A stretch of DNA of 64,000 bases. Origin: Prostheceraeus crozeri. Taxonomy: Eukaryota; Platyhelminthes; Polycladida; Euryleptidae. This document shows positions 40,941 through 52,971 of the stretch, piece after piece; the stretch's first letter is position 1; each line of letters begins with the position of its first letter. Location of the stretch: positions 1 through 64,000 of the forward strand of contig CAJQUW010008745.1 in assembly GCA_907163375.1 (NCBI GenBank), written 5' to 3'. Position numbers and translations under genes: made by a program. The notes below the pieces were generated by a model. That model was not told where the DNA came from, did not search any database, and saw nothing but the letters and a program-made list of their open reading frames with translations.

Positions 40941-42247
40941 CAAAACCTACTTGCGTTGGCTCAAGTCATAAAGCGCATGAGGACGGCAACGATAGATCAA
41001 TTAATTATCAAATTCCTCGAAAGTGCCTTGTAAAATGTAAACATCTGCGAAATGTTCACCGCAGCACTCTAGAGCTGCACACGCTAAAAACACCAACTTC
41101 GCACCGAGAAATCTTATAGAATATTGTGGTCCACATTTTGTCGTCTTTCAGATTCACCGTATCCCGACAAGCTTTTTTCAGAACTATTATGTCTTACTTC
41201 CATCGGTAAGCAGTGAAAGTAATATGATACTCCAAAACAGAGTTTGCAAACTGATAGATTCACAGCGTCACTGGATAAGAGTGAACATGTTGCTTTTCCT
41301 CGACAAGACTGTCTATGCCCAGTACCTTGTCTAACGCCCCGCAGTGCACCGAGGGCCGCAAGGCAATGTTTTCAGCATAGTTGAATTCGTAGTGTGAGAG
41401 CCGGGCCTCGGCTACAAGAGTGTGTCAGGAAGGAAGGAGTAATCGTTTATACAAAAGTATTGCCTTAAGAAAGGGTCTGGACCCGAAGCGGCGACAGAAA
41501 CCGTGTCTATTCTTTACTTGATATTATCTTGAGTATCATAAATTTTTATATGCTTGGATAGAATACACCACAATAGCATATTTTTTACTTCGTGTTATCT
41601 TGCGGATTGGAGAACGTCATCAGTCCTCATTAAGACTACTTCAATTAATAATTTGAATTAGTAAGCATTATATTCTATTATAAATGGCTGCTGGGATGAT
41701 TTTCATCATCGTATGAGAATGAATTTTTTGGGAGAGAATTTTGATTTGCTTTTGATTTAAGAGATCGTACTCCCACCCACTGCCATAAAATACTTATACG
41801 TTCATTCATAATATGTTATTTTCATTTTCGAAAGTTGGACGCATACTTAATTTAATCAACCTGACAGTTTGCAATATTGAGAAATTTAGCTGATTCGTAA
41901 ACAAACTCATGTCATCAGTGAATGTCAAAATTGTCTTCTACTCTTTACAATTTGACATGATGGACTTGTCCTATGCGCGCTTTCTGGGAAATCTCAGGTC
42001 AATGAGGTCTCCGCCCCCTCTCAGATGGCTCATGCATTGACTCAGTGTTGATGTAATTTTACCGGAAATATCTTTTGATTTTTGAACGCTTACGATTATG
42101 GAGAAATAACTGATTATCCCTTGCTTCTAAGCTGAGCTACTGGTTTTCACTGAACACACTGATCTGCTTCCCTCATTACATGAAATCTTCTTTCTTTACG
42201 TACTGCAATTTCAATGCAAGATTATTTATGTCACCTCCATCATCATG
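40941..42247. other. Spacer between nested genes 1 and 2
   Basis: No gene is supported. It presumably holds the 3' end of gene 1 and the promoter of gene 2. Confidence 0.5.
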
Positions 42248-42265
42248 TCATCACCATGACGACAA
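42248..42265 (+). promoter_or_regulatory. Conserved ATGACGACA element, gene 2
   Basis: GTCATCACCATGACGACA: an inverted repeat GTCAT-CACC-ATGAC. The ATGACGACA begins 67 bases before the start codon at 42323. Confidence 0.55.
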
Positions 42266-42322
42266 TGCCAGCCATTAAACGCAACAGACTTAAAGGTCCG
42301 ATTAAAGTTGTCACCAGAAGTC

Positions 42323-42553
42323 ATGGAAGATGGTGAAGGCGGAAAAGAAAAATCAGTGACTAAATCCACTCAGAGCTTAGATTCACAACTCAGCATTGAC
42401 AGTATGACAAGGGAGCCGAAGCCGAGAAAACCAACTTCACAACTGTGCCTCTTGGATTTCATACTCCAAACCCTTTGCTGCTGTTGCAATTGCCCTCAGT
42501 TTGAGGAAACCTGTCCATGCTGTAAAACAACGCCAAGTACGAACTACGGTTAA
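42323..42553 (+). CDS. Small cysteine-rich protein, nested paralogue 2 (76 aa)
   Basis: Starts at the ATG giving MEDGEGGKEKSVTKSTQSL. It aligns end to end with its two neighbours: VTKS.QSL.SQLS.DS..REPKPR in the polar half, then QLCLLDFI and TLCCCCNCPQFEETCPCCKTT. It is the closer relative of paralogue 1, as the CCCC group and LCLLD motif show. It is intronless and lies inside TYW1 intron 3 on the other strand. Function unknown. Confidence 0.75.
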   Translation: MEDGEGGKEKSVTKSTQSLDSQLSIDSMTREPKPRKPTSQLCLLDFILQTLCCCCNCPQFEETCPCCKTTPSTNYG

Positions 42554-44355
42554 TCTAAGGTAACGTGTGCATTGTGGTTTCCCACGGAGATGGATTCACT
42601 TGCGTCTATTTGTGAATTATTCTAGAATGGACACGACCCTCCCAGCTTGCTTGAAATGGTAGCAATTGTAAGAGATTGGTATGAAGATTCGTCTCCCTGG
42701 ACAAGTAGGCCCGATGCATGAGTAATTCGCATCAGAGAACACACGAACCTCAACAGTCAGATTTACAAAGCGCTGAAAGGAAAATTGACTTTATTGTCCC
42801 TTGTATTCAGGACAACTGATTGAAGACATCCTACTTCGGAAACCGCAGCTTCGTTATGCAAAGTAATGGCAGGGCAAAACAATAGCAAATGGAAAGCAGT
42901 AAACAGCATCAAAACCACCTTTCTATGGCTTTTATCCTGATACTTATTTTATTGATGCGCCCGATGGAACAGTAGCAAAATATTGCATTGAAATTAATAT
43001 CTACTTGATAAGTGCAAGCTACCCCACTGAGTGTTGCATTGGAAAGGCACAAAGTGGACCAGAATCATCTTAACCACCTTGCTAGATATTCGAAGAATCT
43101 TGAAGCTGAACGCAGATAACTTGGAGTGACATTGACAATGAATCCACAGGGCATCACAAAATTCGACACAAATCAAGTGGTGATGAAACTGTCGTTCAAT
43201 TTTTCTGAAAAAATTATAAACTGGCACAATTCAGCCACAGTGCAGATGCGGTATGTAAATTTTCTTAAAATGGTGCGTGTGTGCGATGCATTCATGCATG
43301 TGAATTCTTTGTGCACGATGAATGATGTGGTCATGCGTTGTCAATTGCAATTGCAAATAGAATTGATTCTAACAATTCCGTTGATTTTCAACTTTTGTAT
43401 TGTGTTACTTCTTTGATTACATATTCATGATCATAAATCGTATTTTGAACGTCTGAATAAAAATATTGGTACAGAATTTGACCTCTTATATTGGAGTCTA
43501 CCAGTGTTTTGAAACCCAGAAAGGTTGTGATAATGCTGAGCTTCGAATCTTCTGGAAATTAATATCCTTGCCTTATCATTATCTACTGCTTTTCCCGATT
43601 CAACTTTGCACATTATCTCTGTGTCAGAATGAAGATGATTCTTTGACAAATGTTTTTAATAGCATAGGACAGTCCAAATCAGCAATGTACTTTTGCAGAA
43701 TTTTATGAGTAAGATGGGCATTTTAGTGATTTTCACAGCATAATTATCCGAAACACAGGTAGCAATTGCGCAACGGATTTTACGAGCGTAATATTTCTTC
43801 AAATCTTCAAATTCGTATCACTCTGCCAAGCAAAATATTCTTCATGCTATGGCATGGATAAGAAATCAGCCGAATTATATTCGAAATATTTAATCGTGAA
43901 TCTGCACATTTGCACTTATTTTAATGAGATGCTCGCATAGTATAATGAATATAAATAAGGTTCAGCAATATATTTATAATCAACTTATCAAAAATCTGCG
44001 GAGGCAACTTGCGTGAATTGCACGATGTCAACATCATTTGAGAAGTAAATGCCCACATGCATTTAGAAAGCAGGCTTCATAACTAACTAAAAAGAATCCT
44101 GAAAGCAAAACTTTCAAACAATATTCATAAAAAAATAAAATCAATTTATGTCTCGAAGATAAAAAAAGTCTGATGGGTGCATCACACTAAAGAAGCGAAT
44201 AAATTTTTCCACAAAACTATGTTGCGGTGATTCGCTTTTGATGCAGCTGGAGTCGTGCAAACCTTTGAAAATCATCGATAACGACAGATCAGCGTCGGCA
44301 GCAGATCTATTGCTATATTTACCCAGCATATTATACAATGAGGACGTCACCATTA
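42554..44355. other. Spacer between nested genes 2 and 3
   Basis: No gene is supported; short frames on both strands lack motifs. Confidence 0.5.
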
Positions 44356-44356
44356 A

Positions 44357-44378
44357 GTCGTCATCACTATGACGACAT
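44357..44378 (+). promoter_or_regulatory. Conserved ATGACGACA palindrome, gene 3
   Basis: GTCGTCAT-CACT-ATGACGAC is a perfect 8-base inverted repeat with a 4-base spacer. ATGACGAC begins 69 bases before the start codon at 44438. The TGACG halves recall CRE/ATF half-sites, which is only a suggestion. In this copy the ATG inside it is also in frame with the gene. Confidence 0.6.
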
Positions 44379-44437
44379 TGTCAGTACACAGAAAAATAGA
44401 ACCCACAGGCATTCATCCTTTGATTTCTAACGCAGTC

Positions 44438-44680
44438 ATGGCGGATGGTGGACAGGATCAAGACAAGGCCGTGACGAAATCGTCTCAGAGTCTTCGTTCT
44501 CAGTTGAGTATTGACAGTGCTACTGGCGAGCCGAAACCTAGGACGGAGACAAATCAAATGTGCTTCTGTGATTATTTGACGCTTATATTCTGCGGTTGTT
44601 TCATGTATTGTGAAAAACATTGCCCTTGTCAGACGACTCAAGCTCCACGGAATAATAAAGTGACATCGAACTCTCATTGA
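44438..44680 (+). CDS. Small cysteine-rich protein, nested paralogue 3 (80 aa)
   Basis: Starts MADGGQDQDKAVTKSSQSL, then SQLSIDSATGEPKPR, QMCFCDYL and a cysteine-bearing end with FCGCFMYCEKHCPCQTT. The CCCC group of the other two copies is here spread out as C-x-C, with a longer polar tail, so this is the most diverged copy. The frame is also open for 23 codons upstream to an ATG at 44369, but the matching start in all three copies is at 44438. Function unknown. Confidence 0.72.
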   Translation: MADGGQDQDKAVTKSSQSLRSQLSIDSATGEPKPRTETNQMCFCDYLTLIFCGCFMYCEKHCPCQTTQAPRNNKVTSNSH

Positions 44681-47334
44681 AACTGATCAAGCAGCCGTCA
44701 AAGGAACTACATGGATGATGCATGCAAAGACATGCTCCTGCTATGTCCCAATGCTCACCGCATGATACACAGAGAATATTGCATTGAACAGGAGAATCTC
44801 CTTGAAGCTGCAGAGTTGACTCATATCAATCGGACTGCAAATCATCGACTGTTACAAGAAAGGTTCCACAAAAATGTGAGGGCAATTGAAACCCGTGCAG
44901 AATCTAGATAAGGGATCTATCTATTTTCATTGATTAATGCTTAACCATCAACTAAATTACGAAGCAAAGGCCTCAACGAATGAAATTCAAATCAATTATC
45001 TGCTGACATCAGACTAAGTACTTGCATTTAAAAATAGTGAAATCCGTCGTAAGCTCCTGCAATCATGAATTGCAAAAGTGAGATGAATTCATGGAGGAAT
45101 TGCATTCATAAAGAGCAACACTGCTCTTCCTTCTTTGATAGTATTACTCATTGACTAAGTCTCATGCCAGGTCACCCCAAGACACCAATTAGTATCCGAA
45201 CGGGTTCCTGTCAATTGTCTGATTTTTGCTTCAGACTTCACGGAACAGGAAGTTATACATGCTATAACCCTGAAAGTAATTAGAAAATCGGTTTCAATGA
45301 CCATCTCAATTATGAAAGACAACTTCATCTAAGCGGAGTGATGTCCCAAAAGAATTTTTAAGATTTTCTAAATAGTTCAGAACTTAAAGTGCCTGAAAGA
45401 CAAATTGTTGACGATATAATCCAGGCTGTAGAGAAATGAGGGGTGCTTCCCAGCAGCCAAGAATTTATGCGGAAAGAGTAAGTAGATGAAAGTTAAAGGA
45501 TTACCCATTAAACACACAATTTTCTACAGAAATATGCTCCATTCAATCAACTTTTCTGATGGCTTTGAAATTTTGATCTTTAGTAAATTATTGAAAATAA
45601 AATGTTTGTTTTCTTTTTTCAACGTAGAAACATTTGAAAGAGATCTCAACAATGACCTTCATAATGAAAATATAATGAGCCAAGTTACAGAGTAAAGACT
45701 ACCATTAATAACCATCGGTGATTGCTATACAGCGACAATTTAGGTGAATCATCTAAAATAAATTTTTTGCCAAAATTCCGGATATTTTGTAAGAACACCT
45801 AAATCACCTCAATATTGTCATAACGACAAAAACTTGCCATTTGATTAACTCATCTACTCACATTGGAGAATATTGAGAAAATCGTGGTGACGAATTACTT
45901 TTATAATCGGAACAATGAAGACATTGATGAGTGATTCTGGGCAGTGCCGCATGTTTCTAGTCATAGTTTCTTATTCCTTTATATGCATTAATAGAGTTTA
46001 TATTGCATTTGAAAGACGAGTAATTTTGATCTGTTTGACACATACACAATCGTACAATTAAATTATCAATACACAATTTGAAACACATATAGGCCTACTT
46101 AGTTGTATTTGTTTGATCTGTGTGGGTGTTATAGCTTGAAATAAAATAGTTCCGAATCGCGATTAAATCTAGGACTTACTTGTCATTTTCTTTTCCCTAA
46201 TTCTTTTTTTAAACTTATACGTAGATTATTGTCGCAGTATTTGTTTACAAATTAGCTTCCGAAAAAAGCAATATTCATGAACATTAACAAAACACACAAT
46301 CGCTCTCAATGAATCTAGATATTTTAATGGATTTTTGATTAAATATGCAATTCACATAAATTCACCTCAATATGCAACCTAAATTTTCAATATTATTCAA
46401 CTTAAAAAACGAAAATGACAAAAATTTTTACTTAAGATGTCGGTGTCTAGTAATTACCGACTGATCTAAGTTTCAAGAATTCAGCAAATAACACGACCGG
46501 AAATTCCTGATTGGGCGAAAGGCTAATCATTACTATCATCTTCACCAAATAATCTCTCCAAAGGTTACTGTCGTCGATGTATTGAAGTTAAATTCGCAAA
46601 CGACAGATCTGCGTCCAGCTCCTTCGGTGGTCGATCTTACAATACAAAGATCTACGAACTTCAAAACATCGACGACCGTTAGCTTTTGGGAGCTTTTGCT
46701 GCACTTTTTTGTAGAAAGTCATCATGACCTTCCGTCATCTGGTCAATTTCATTACAATCATCAGCTATCATAAATAGCAAAAATTCAAATAAAAACAACC
46801 TAATTCTGGCAAAAAATTCCTTTACGTCACACTCGTGTATCAATGTGGTTTGTGCATTTTCAGCTTCTTATCGATGTATTGATGATGATCTCTTTATTGG
46901 TTTATTTATCTCTTTAATGCTTTAAGAAATTGGGCTTTCATTCATTATTTTCAGCTTACGTTTTGTTCTGTATCTTTTTTGATGTATTCTATTAATGGCT
47001 CGATCACATCGAAAAATGGCTTGCCTGATGTACTTTCGAGGGGAAATGAACTCCAGCATTTATTGTCCTTATCATCCAAAACCTCAACCACCGGTTTGCA
47101 ATCCTCCAAAGAATTTAGAATACAAATATAAGGTAATTTACATTAAAATCTTTCTTATTTTTGAACCAGAATTGTGATTTTTGTGATTGATTTAATTGTT
47201 GAATCTAATTTTTGTGATTGATTTCAAAGTTGAGATACTGACGTTTCCGGGTATCAGGAACACATCGTCTATATAATAAATAGTACTACGGTCATAAACT
47301 CAATTATCTTATAAGCGCCTCAATAACTCAATTA
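44681..47334. other. Intron sequence, no gene seen
   Basis: AT-rich, with no frames that carry recognisable motifs. Confidence 0.5.
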
Positions 47335-48110
47335 CCGTGTGTCCGTAAAGTCTGAAAAATTTAAAATTCAAATGTTTTCAGAAGTGAAAGAAGTGGAGCA
47401 AAACATTCACTCACACGTTTTAAGTCATTAAGACAATATTATGAAAATATTTTTAGTTAATGTCTATCTCGCTTTATAAATTATAGAGATCATTTTAAAA
47501 AAAAACTATATAATCCAATTTGAAAGACTTTATTCAAAACTACCGCCATCAACTTCTCTCAAACAATCAAGTCTAATACGGATATTGGACACTGCAGCTG
47601 ACAATTCTTGCGGCGTAACACCTTCACAGACTTCTATAACTCTATAACTTCTGTAACGTATGACGTCACATGACGCTGCAATCAAACAAAAAAGTTTTTG
47701 AAAGACCAAAAATCATTGCCTGAGACAGTTTCACTAAGACATGTTTGGCTTGGCTTAAGAATGATGTTCACTCACCTGTTCAATCGAAGGAGGATTTGAA
47801 GAGAAGAGTTATAGAAGTGTGTGAAGGTGGTACGCAGCAAGAATTGTCAGCTGCAGTGTCCAATATCCGTATTATACCTGATTATTTGAGAGAAGATGGT
47901 GGCGGTAGTTTTGAATAAAGTCTTTCAAATTGGATTATATAGTTTTTTTAAATGATCTCTATAATTTATAAAGCAAGACAGACATAAACTAATAATATTT
48001 TCACAATATTGTCTTAATGACTTAAAACGTGTGAGTGAATGTTTTGCTCCACTTCTTTCACTTCTGAAAATATTTGAATTTTAAATTTTTCAGACTTTAC
48101 GGACACACGG
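47335..48110. mobile_element. Foldback element of Tc1/mariner type with two mirror-image transposase ends
   Basis: The ends CCGTGTGTCCGTAAAGTCTG (47335) and its inverse (ending 48110) start two arms of about 300 bases that are nearly perfect inverted copies, with a centre of roughly 150 bases. Each arm, read towards its end, encodes GVTPQELSAAVSNIRI followed by GGSF and a stop, which looks like the C-terminus of a Tc1/mariner-type transposase. It is non-autonomous. The two arms still agree closely, so the duplication or the insertion is not very old. No clear TA flanks are seen on the right. Confidence 0.8.
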
Positions 48111-50773
48111 TTTATAGCACACAAGTCATATAAGCAGGTTAACACAATTTCTCATGTCTAAAATTCAAACTTATTTCTGTTTTGCTTGTAAGATCAGTGT
48201 TTAAGCAGTACAATGTAAGACCAGCTTACTTCTCACAAGGCACTTCACCCCATCAGAAAGCATGACGACGGATATGAGTGATAATTAAACACCAAGACAT
48301 TCTTGACAAAACGTTGAGCACTCTCTAAATACATGTACTTCGTTATGCGAATTATGTACACGTTATGTGCACAGCTGCAATTTCATTTGCCAGTTGTACC
48401 TCATAATGAAATATGCGTTTGACTTATAGAAAAACCTCTACAAAGAGAAGCGCTTCCTCAGGGGTGAGAATCAGGGTTGATCAAAACCCAATTTCATCCA
48501 CCCGAGATAGGTGAAATCTAATGAAATCATTTTTACAAACTAAGTTCTTATCTTGAGTGCCTATGAGCAAATGACAGAAATGAACAGCATCGATGAGGCT
48601 GATGATTGTGCATGGTGTTCAACGCGTTTCCCGATCCAATGTCCATTGTCAATCTATGTGCCGCTTTGTACGATGAATGGATTGACAGGTAATAAGTAAA
48701 TATCAATAAAGTAATCATACAAAAAGCTTATGATTATATTTATATTCTTTGTTGATGCCCGATATGACAATGAAAAACAACGATTTACACTGTATGCTTC
48801 ATCATCCTCGAAAACTTCGTCAAGTGCCTGGAACACCACGATGGGAGTGCAATCATTCAGATGCGATGGCTGACAACAGTCACCAAAATGGCACACTTTA
48901 CAACAATGGCACACTCGCAACACGCAGACTTCCAGCTTACAAATAGAGTAGTAAAGGATTATAACCCACTCGTTAGCTCATTCATTAGTTTTCTTGGTTC
49001 AATCATTTTGATGACAAAAGTTTCAGAAATTAAATAATTAGACACTTCTTGTGATTAGACATCATTTCAGCACAAGTCTAAAATAACCGGAAGCCTCCTA
49101 ACTTGCCAAACCCGGAGTGAATATGGAAAACCTCAAGTTGGATAAAACCAAGTTGATTTTAATGAACAACTCTGATGACAATGCAAGAGGAAAAAAAATT
49201 CATAAAAAATTTCAATAGAGAGGCCTAAATGCGCGAAACTCAATACGAAACATTAGTATTACCAATATTAATCTAAATGTGTGGCATTAATCAACAATTA
49301 ACCCTCGTCCAATACGAGAGCGTTTTTCGCCCCCCTGGCGAAATTTTAAATATTTTCTGAACCAAGCAAGCTATGGCCACCAGATTTCTAACAGCTTACT
49401 TTCTACGTATATATGCAACTTTTGACTGAAGCATACTAAATTTAGCACAATGCTTTTGGCGTGAGAGCTATTTTAAAATTTGAATGTTCGGAATATTTTG
49501 GATGATTTCAGTTTATATTCATTTCTAATGTATATTGCGGCATCAATTCTTGATGAAATAAGTTGAGATTCTTCCTATAAATATAGAGATATTCACAAAT
49601 GCAAAATCTTTGAATCAGAAATCATCTGCTTATTATGTAAGGATGTCTGAAATTTGAATTTCAAATATGAGTTTTTATTATTTCTGCATCTGATCAGCAA
49701 GTTTAGAAATTTTTCAGAGTCATGTTGCTTTTAGAATCATTGTGTCAATAAAAGTCACGGAATTGGATTGTTTCTTCGCCTTCACAAACTAAATACTAAA
49801 ATCGCACATTTTAGTGATATTTGAGTTGAACTAAAAGTTTGAATTATTTGACCTCATCTAGTACAATGATGTAATCTTGGAGCGATAAATAATCATCGCT
49901 TTATTAACCACCTAGACCAGACCTTTCAATTAAAGCATGGTTTATTAGCTTCTGTTGTCATTTTCCATTTCAAATAGTGAACCAATGGAAATTCGTTAAA
50001 AATTGGCGTTTTTTACCTTTGACCTCCACCTCAGCCCAGAGATGACCTTAGAAATAAAACTGACGCTATTTTTCTGAATCCCTATTCAATGCCTATTGGA
50101 CTGATGTGTGGTTTGGCAAAATTGGTGCAATGGTTTGGGAGATCATCGGGGGGGGGGTTCTCCACCCCCCCCCCACTTGGGCGCGTTCGGAAAAACACCT
50201 CAGTGGGGCGAAAGTTAATCCTAGGCATGAAATCTGGACGAGCGGCAAGTCTCAAACACTGCAATACGCTATTGGTCAGAAATCTTATTCGTTATCGATG
50301 TTCTTCAAGGCAAAGGAACACGATTAATTTTATGTAAATGCCCGAAAGAGATTACAAATGAGATAAAAGCGAATGAAATTCAGCACTTGATGCAATCATG
50401 CTCCATTCCTCAAACTACTTTTACAGCAGCACTACACAGTAGTATTAGGAAATTTGAATTTTCTGAAAAACTGTTAAAAGATTGGGTTATGAAAGGAAAT
50501 ATTATTGCCTGAACGTAGCAAAGATATGAAATATATGCATAGGTGACTCACTAAGAAAGCATGCACTTGGTAAAATACATTATTTAAAAACCTGAAACAA
50601 ATGCGAATGTATGAAATCTTTCAAATATGCATCAAATACTAAAAACATCAAGATCTCTCAAGTTTCAATGTGCCTTATTCTATTGTATTTCCTTTGGTTG
50701 ATTCGTACATAAGTATGCATTCAGCAATTGGAACTTCAACTCCAGTATTCAGAGACACTTCGTATATTCAGTG
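48111..50773. other. Intron sequence, no gene seen
   Basis: No supported gene. It contains the G10/C10 hairpin at 50,148-50,174. Confidence 0.5.
50148..50174. repeat. G10 - 7-base loop - C10 hairpin
   Basis: Ten G, then ttctcca, then ten C. It could fold as a perfect GC hairpin. Such a feature is fragile in cloning, copying and assembly. Confidence 0.85.
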
Positions 50774-51483
50774 AAGGGATGCGGAGTCGGAGTGGGAGTC
50801 CCAGAGACCTATCATTTTCCCGGAGTCGGAGTCCTATGAAATGATAGGACTCCGGACTCCGGCCTATAACTAGACCCGAAATATGATACAAACAAATTAT
50901 TTATCCTCGTATGTAGCTGTCACTGTTTCAACTTTCTCCGTCAAAAAAAATACAGACAGCAATGTATGCAAAGTTTATAATAGTTGAGGGAATGAACCGT
51001 GATAGTGAAAAAGGATTCTCGTTTCATTTGGCGATCTAGTAGAGAAGACAAGCCTTCCTAGGCTCGATCACACATACGCACCAAAGGTCACATCGGAGAC
51101 AAAAGTAAAATATTTACTTGCTCGAAAACATTACCTCTTACCTTAACGTCAATCGTGTGTCATGGCTCCTCCAAAGTGCATGTTAATATCGAAAGTGTGC
51201 TCATTTTTGAAGGATTGGGGATTCTCCTGCCTGGTAGAGACTGGAGAAAAACCGTGTGAAGCACACACCAACAATTGATGTGCAAAGTTGGTAAACTTTC
51301 ATGGAAAATGATTGATTTGATACAGCAATGATCACTAAAATCAGGCTCTGGTAAGTCTATAATAATCTATGATGTAGGTCACCAGAACTAAAGCTGGTAT
51401 AATTCCCACCCGGAGTCGGAGTCCTATCAAACCCTGGTGTCGGAGTCAGAGTCCTATCAAAGTGATAGGACTCCGCATCCCTG
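50774..51483. mobile_element. Non-autonomous hAT-like element
   Basis: Inverted ends AAGGGATGCGGAGTC (left) and GACTCCGCATCCCTG-type (right) are flanked by attcagtg on the left and attcagag on the right, an 8-base target duplication with one mismatch. Inside are several copies of cggagtcggagtcctat in both directions. No transposase is present. Confidence 0.8.
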
Positions 51484-52129
51484 ATTCAGAGGCACCATTC
51501 AGCATTCTTGAGGCACTGACTGCAGCAAAAATTAAATCAAAATATTACACCGAATTGTCAGCAAAATAATACTGGCAATTAAAAAAAGTAAAAAGGTGGC
51601 ATCATTTATATATTTTTTCCTTGCTTAATACCTGACATTGTAAACTGTCATTCCACTAGAAGATAATCTTCACTTTGGTAATTTATCGCCATAACTAATA
51701 ACGTTTCATAATGCCTTTTTCAGTCGTAAATCACAAGAAAGAAAAACTACTCGATAAGCACCATTTCCTAAAGAAAAGTCGCTTTCACATTGGTTTCATG
51801 AATTAAGCCATCTATAGGTTAAGATGTTTAATCAAAAAAACATTTAGAATTATAAATGAACTGCTATGTTTTGTCATATTACAGCTCGCCCCAAAGGATA
51901 ATCATCACAAAAATTGTATAAAATCACATAACCTGCAGACTATACCAAAGAACATGGCATCATCACTTGAAAAGTAATAAAGTTTCTTTCAAGTTGAGTT
52001 ACTTTCACTGCACTGATGAGATTTTGACACTCTACATGGCAGGGTAGGATCTCAAAGTACTTCCCTATGAACACAAAGACAAGACGATCTGATGCCTCTG
52101 TTATGGCAACAATGCATGCTTCTTCTCAC
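51484..52129. other. Intron sequence, no gene seen
   Basis: AT-rich DNA just downstream of TYW1 exon 3 with nothing recognised. Confidence 0.5.
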
Positions 52130-52348
52130 CTCTTTGTGTAAGGACTCCTCTGGATCGTAGTCTTTCATATCTTGGATGACACAATTAACTTTCCATTGGC
52201 GACACAAAGTCGCTAGCTTCAAAGCAAGTCGTTGAGCTGTTCCTGTCTGTGTGGCAAAAAAGATCTTCACTCTTTGCTGTCTGCTTACATCGTTCTCACT
52301 GTCGCTGCTTTCTTCTTCGGCCATCTTCGCATCAGAAATTTGAGCTTT
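52130..52348 (-). CDS. TYW1: TYW1 exon 3
   Basis: ATTGTAG precedes and GTGAGA follows; 73 codons in phase 0. After an acidic linker (MAEEESSDSENDV) comes VKIFFATQTGTAQRLALKLA, the phosphate-binding loop (TQTGTA) of the flavodoxin-like FMN domain, then VIQDMKDYDPEESLHKE. Human TYW1 has VKIFYGSQTGTAKGFA and LKEYDPDD at the matching places, by recall. TYW1 makes the tricyclic wyosine precursor at position 37 of tRNA-Phe, using a radical-SAM domain reduced through this FMN domain. Cytochrome P450 reductase was considered as an alternative, but the neighbouring exons fit TYW1 better. Confidence 0.88.
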
Positions 52349-52878
52349 CTACAATTGAAAACAAATCATTCAATGTACTGATAACCATCTTTATTATCGT
52401 CTGATATCATAAGCTAACAGAAAGCTTGTTGATGACTTTGTTGAATAAGCAGGCACTTACAGGTGTTGGAAACACCTTTACGGGAAGCTTATTCCACAAT
52501 ATTGTTCTATGAAAGAAACATCCCTGCCAACAATCGTCCACATTATCAGGGCGGACGTGCTCATTAGCGATGAGCCTGGCGTCTCAGGGAAATATATATC
52601 TAATATATTTCGACATTTCTAATGATTTGGTATATCACAACATATTCAAGATGGAGCAACTTTACATGAAGGCAAGTTGAAGCCTAATATAGACTATGAT
52701 AGCACTCTCCGATGCTTAATACTAATAGGTGCTAGACATATTCCGCAATCATTTTGGTAAAAATAATCTCGAAAAAGTTGTCTTTTTAAGAGATAATGGC
52801 GCCGTAGCTTTGTTAACAAAATCAAGCTCAGAAAAAATGGTTCAAAAAGCAAATCTCAATAATTATCATTCAACTCAC
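52349..52878. other. Intron 2 of TYW1
   Basis: Short intron of about 530 bases bounded by GTGAGT and TTGTAG on the minus strand. Nothing else was seen. Confidence 0.6.
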
Positions 52879-52971
52879 CTGATTCACAGAGCGCACACTG
52901 CGTGAAATTTCTTGATCGGTTAAGGCTTCGCCATTCGCTTTCCTTTTCTCCACGGATTCCATGAAGGCCAT
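52879..52971 (-). CDS. TYW1: TYW1 exon 2
   Basis: TTTGCAG precedes and GTGAGT follows on the minus strand. It encodes 31 codons in phase 0: MAFMESVEKRKA then EALTDQEISRSVRSVNQ, a charged linker between the membrane anchor and the FMN domain. It joins in phase with exon 3. Its own sequence is poorly conserved, so the call rests on good splice sites and phase. Confidence 0.6.

Noticed and set aside
46995-47130. Possible host exon (CLMYFRGEMN ... followed by a GT)
   Set aside because: Only a weak donor-like site and no partner exon; not enough to call.
48749-48946. 65-codon frame on the plus strand rich in His and Asn
   Set aside because: It looked like a possible terminal exon, but no neighbouring exon or family could be found.
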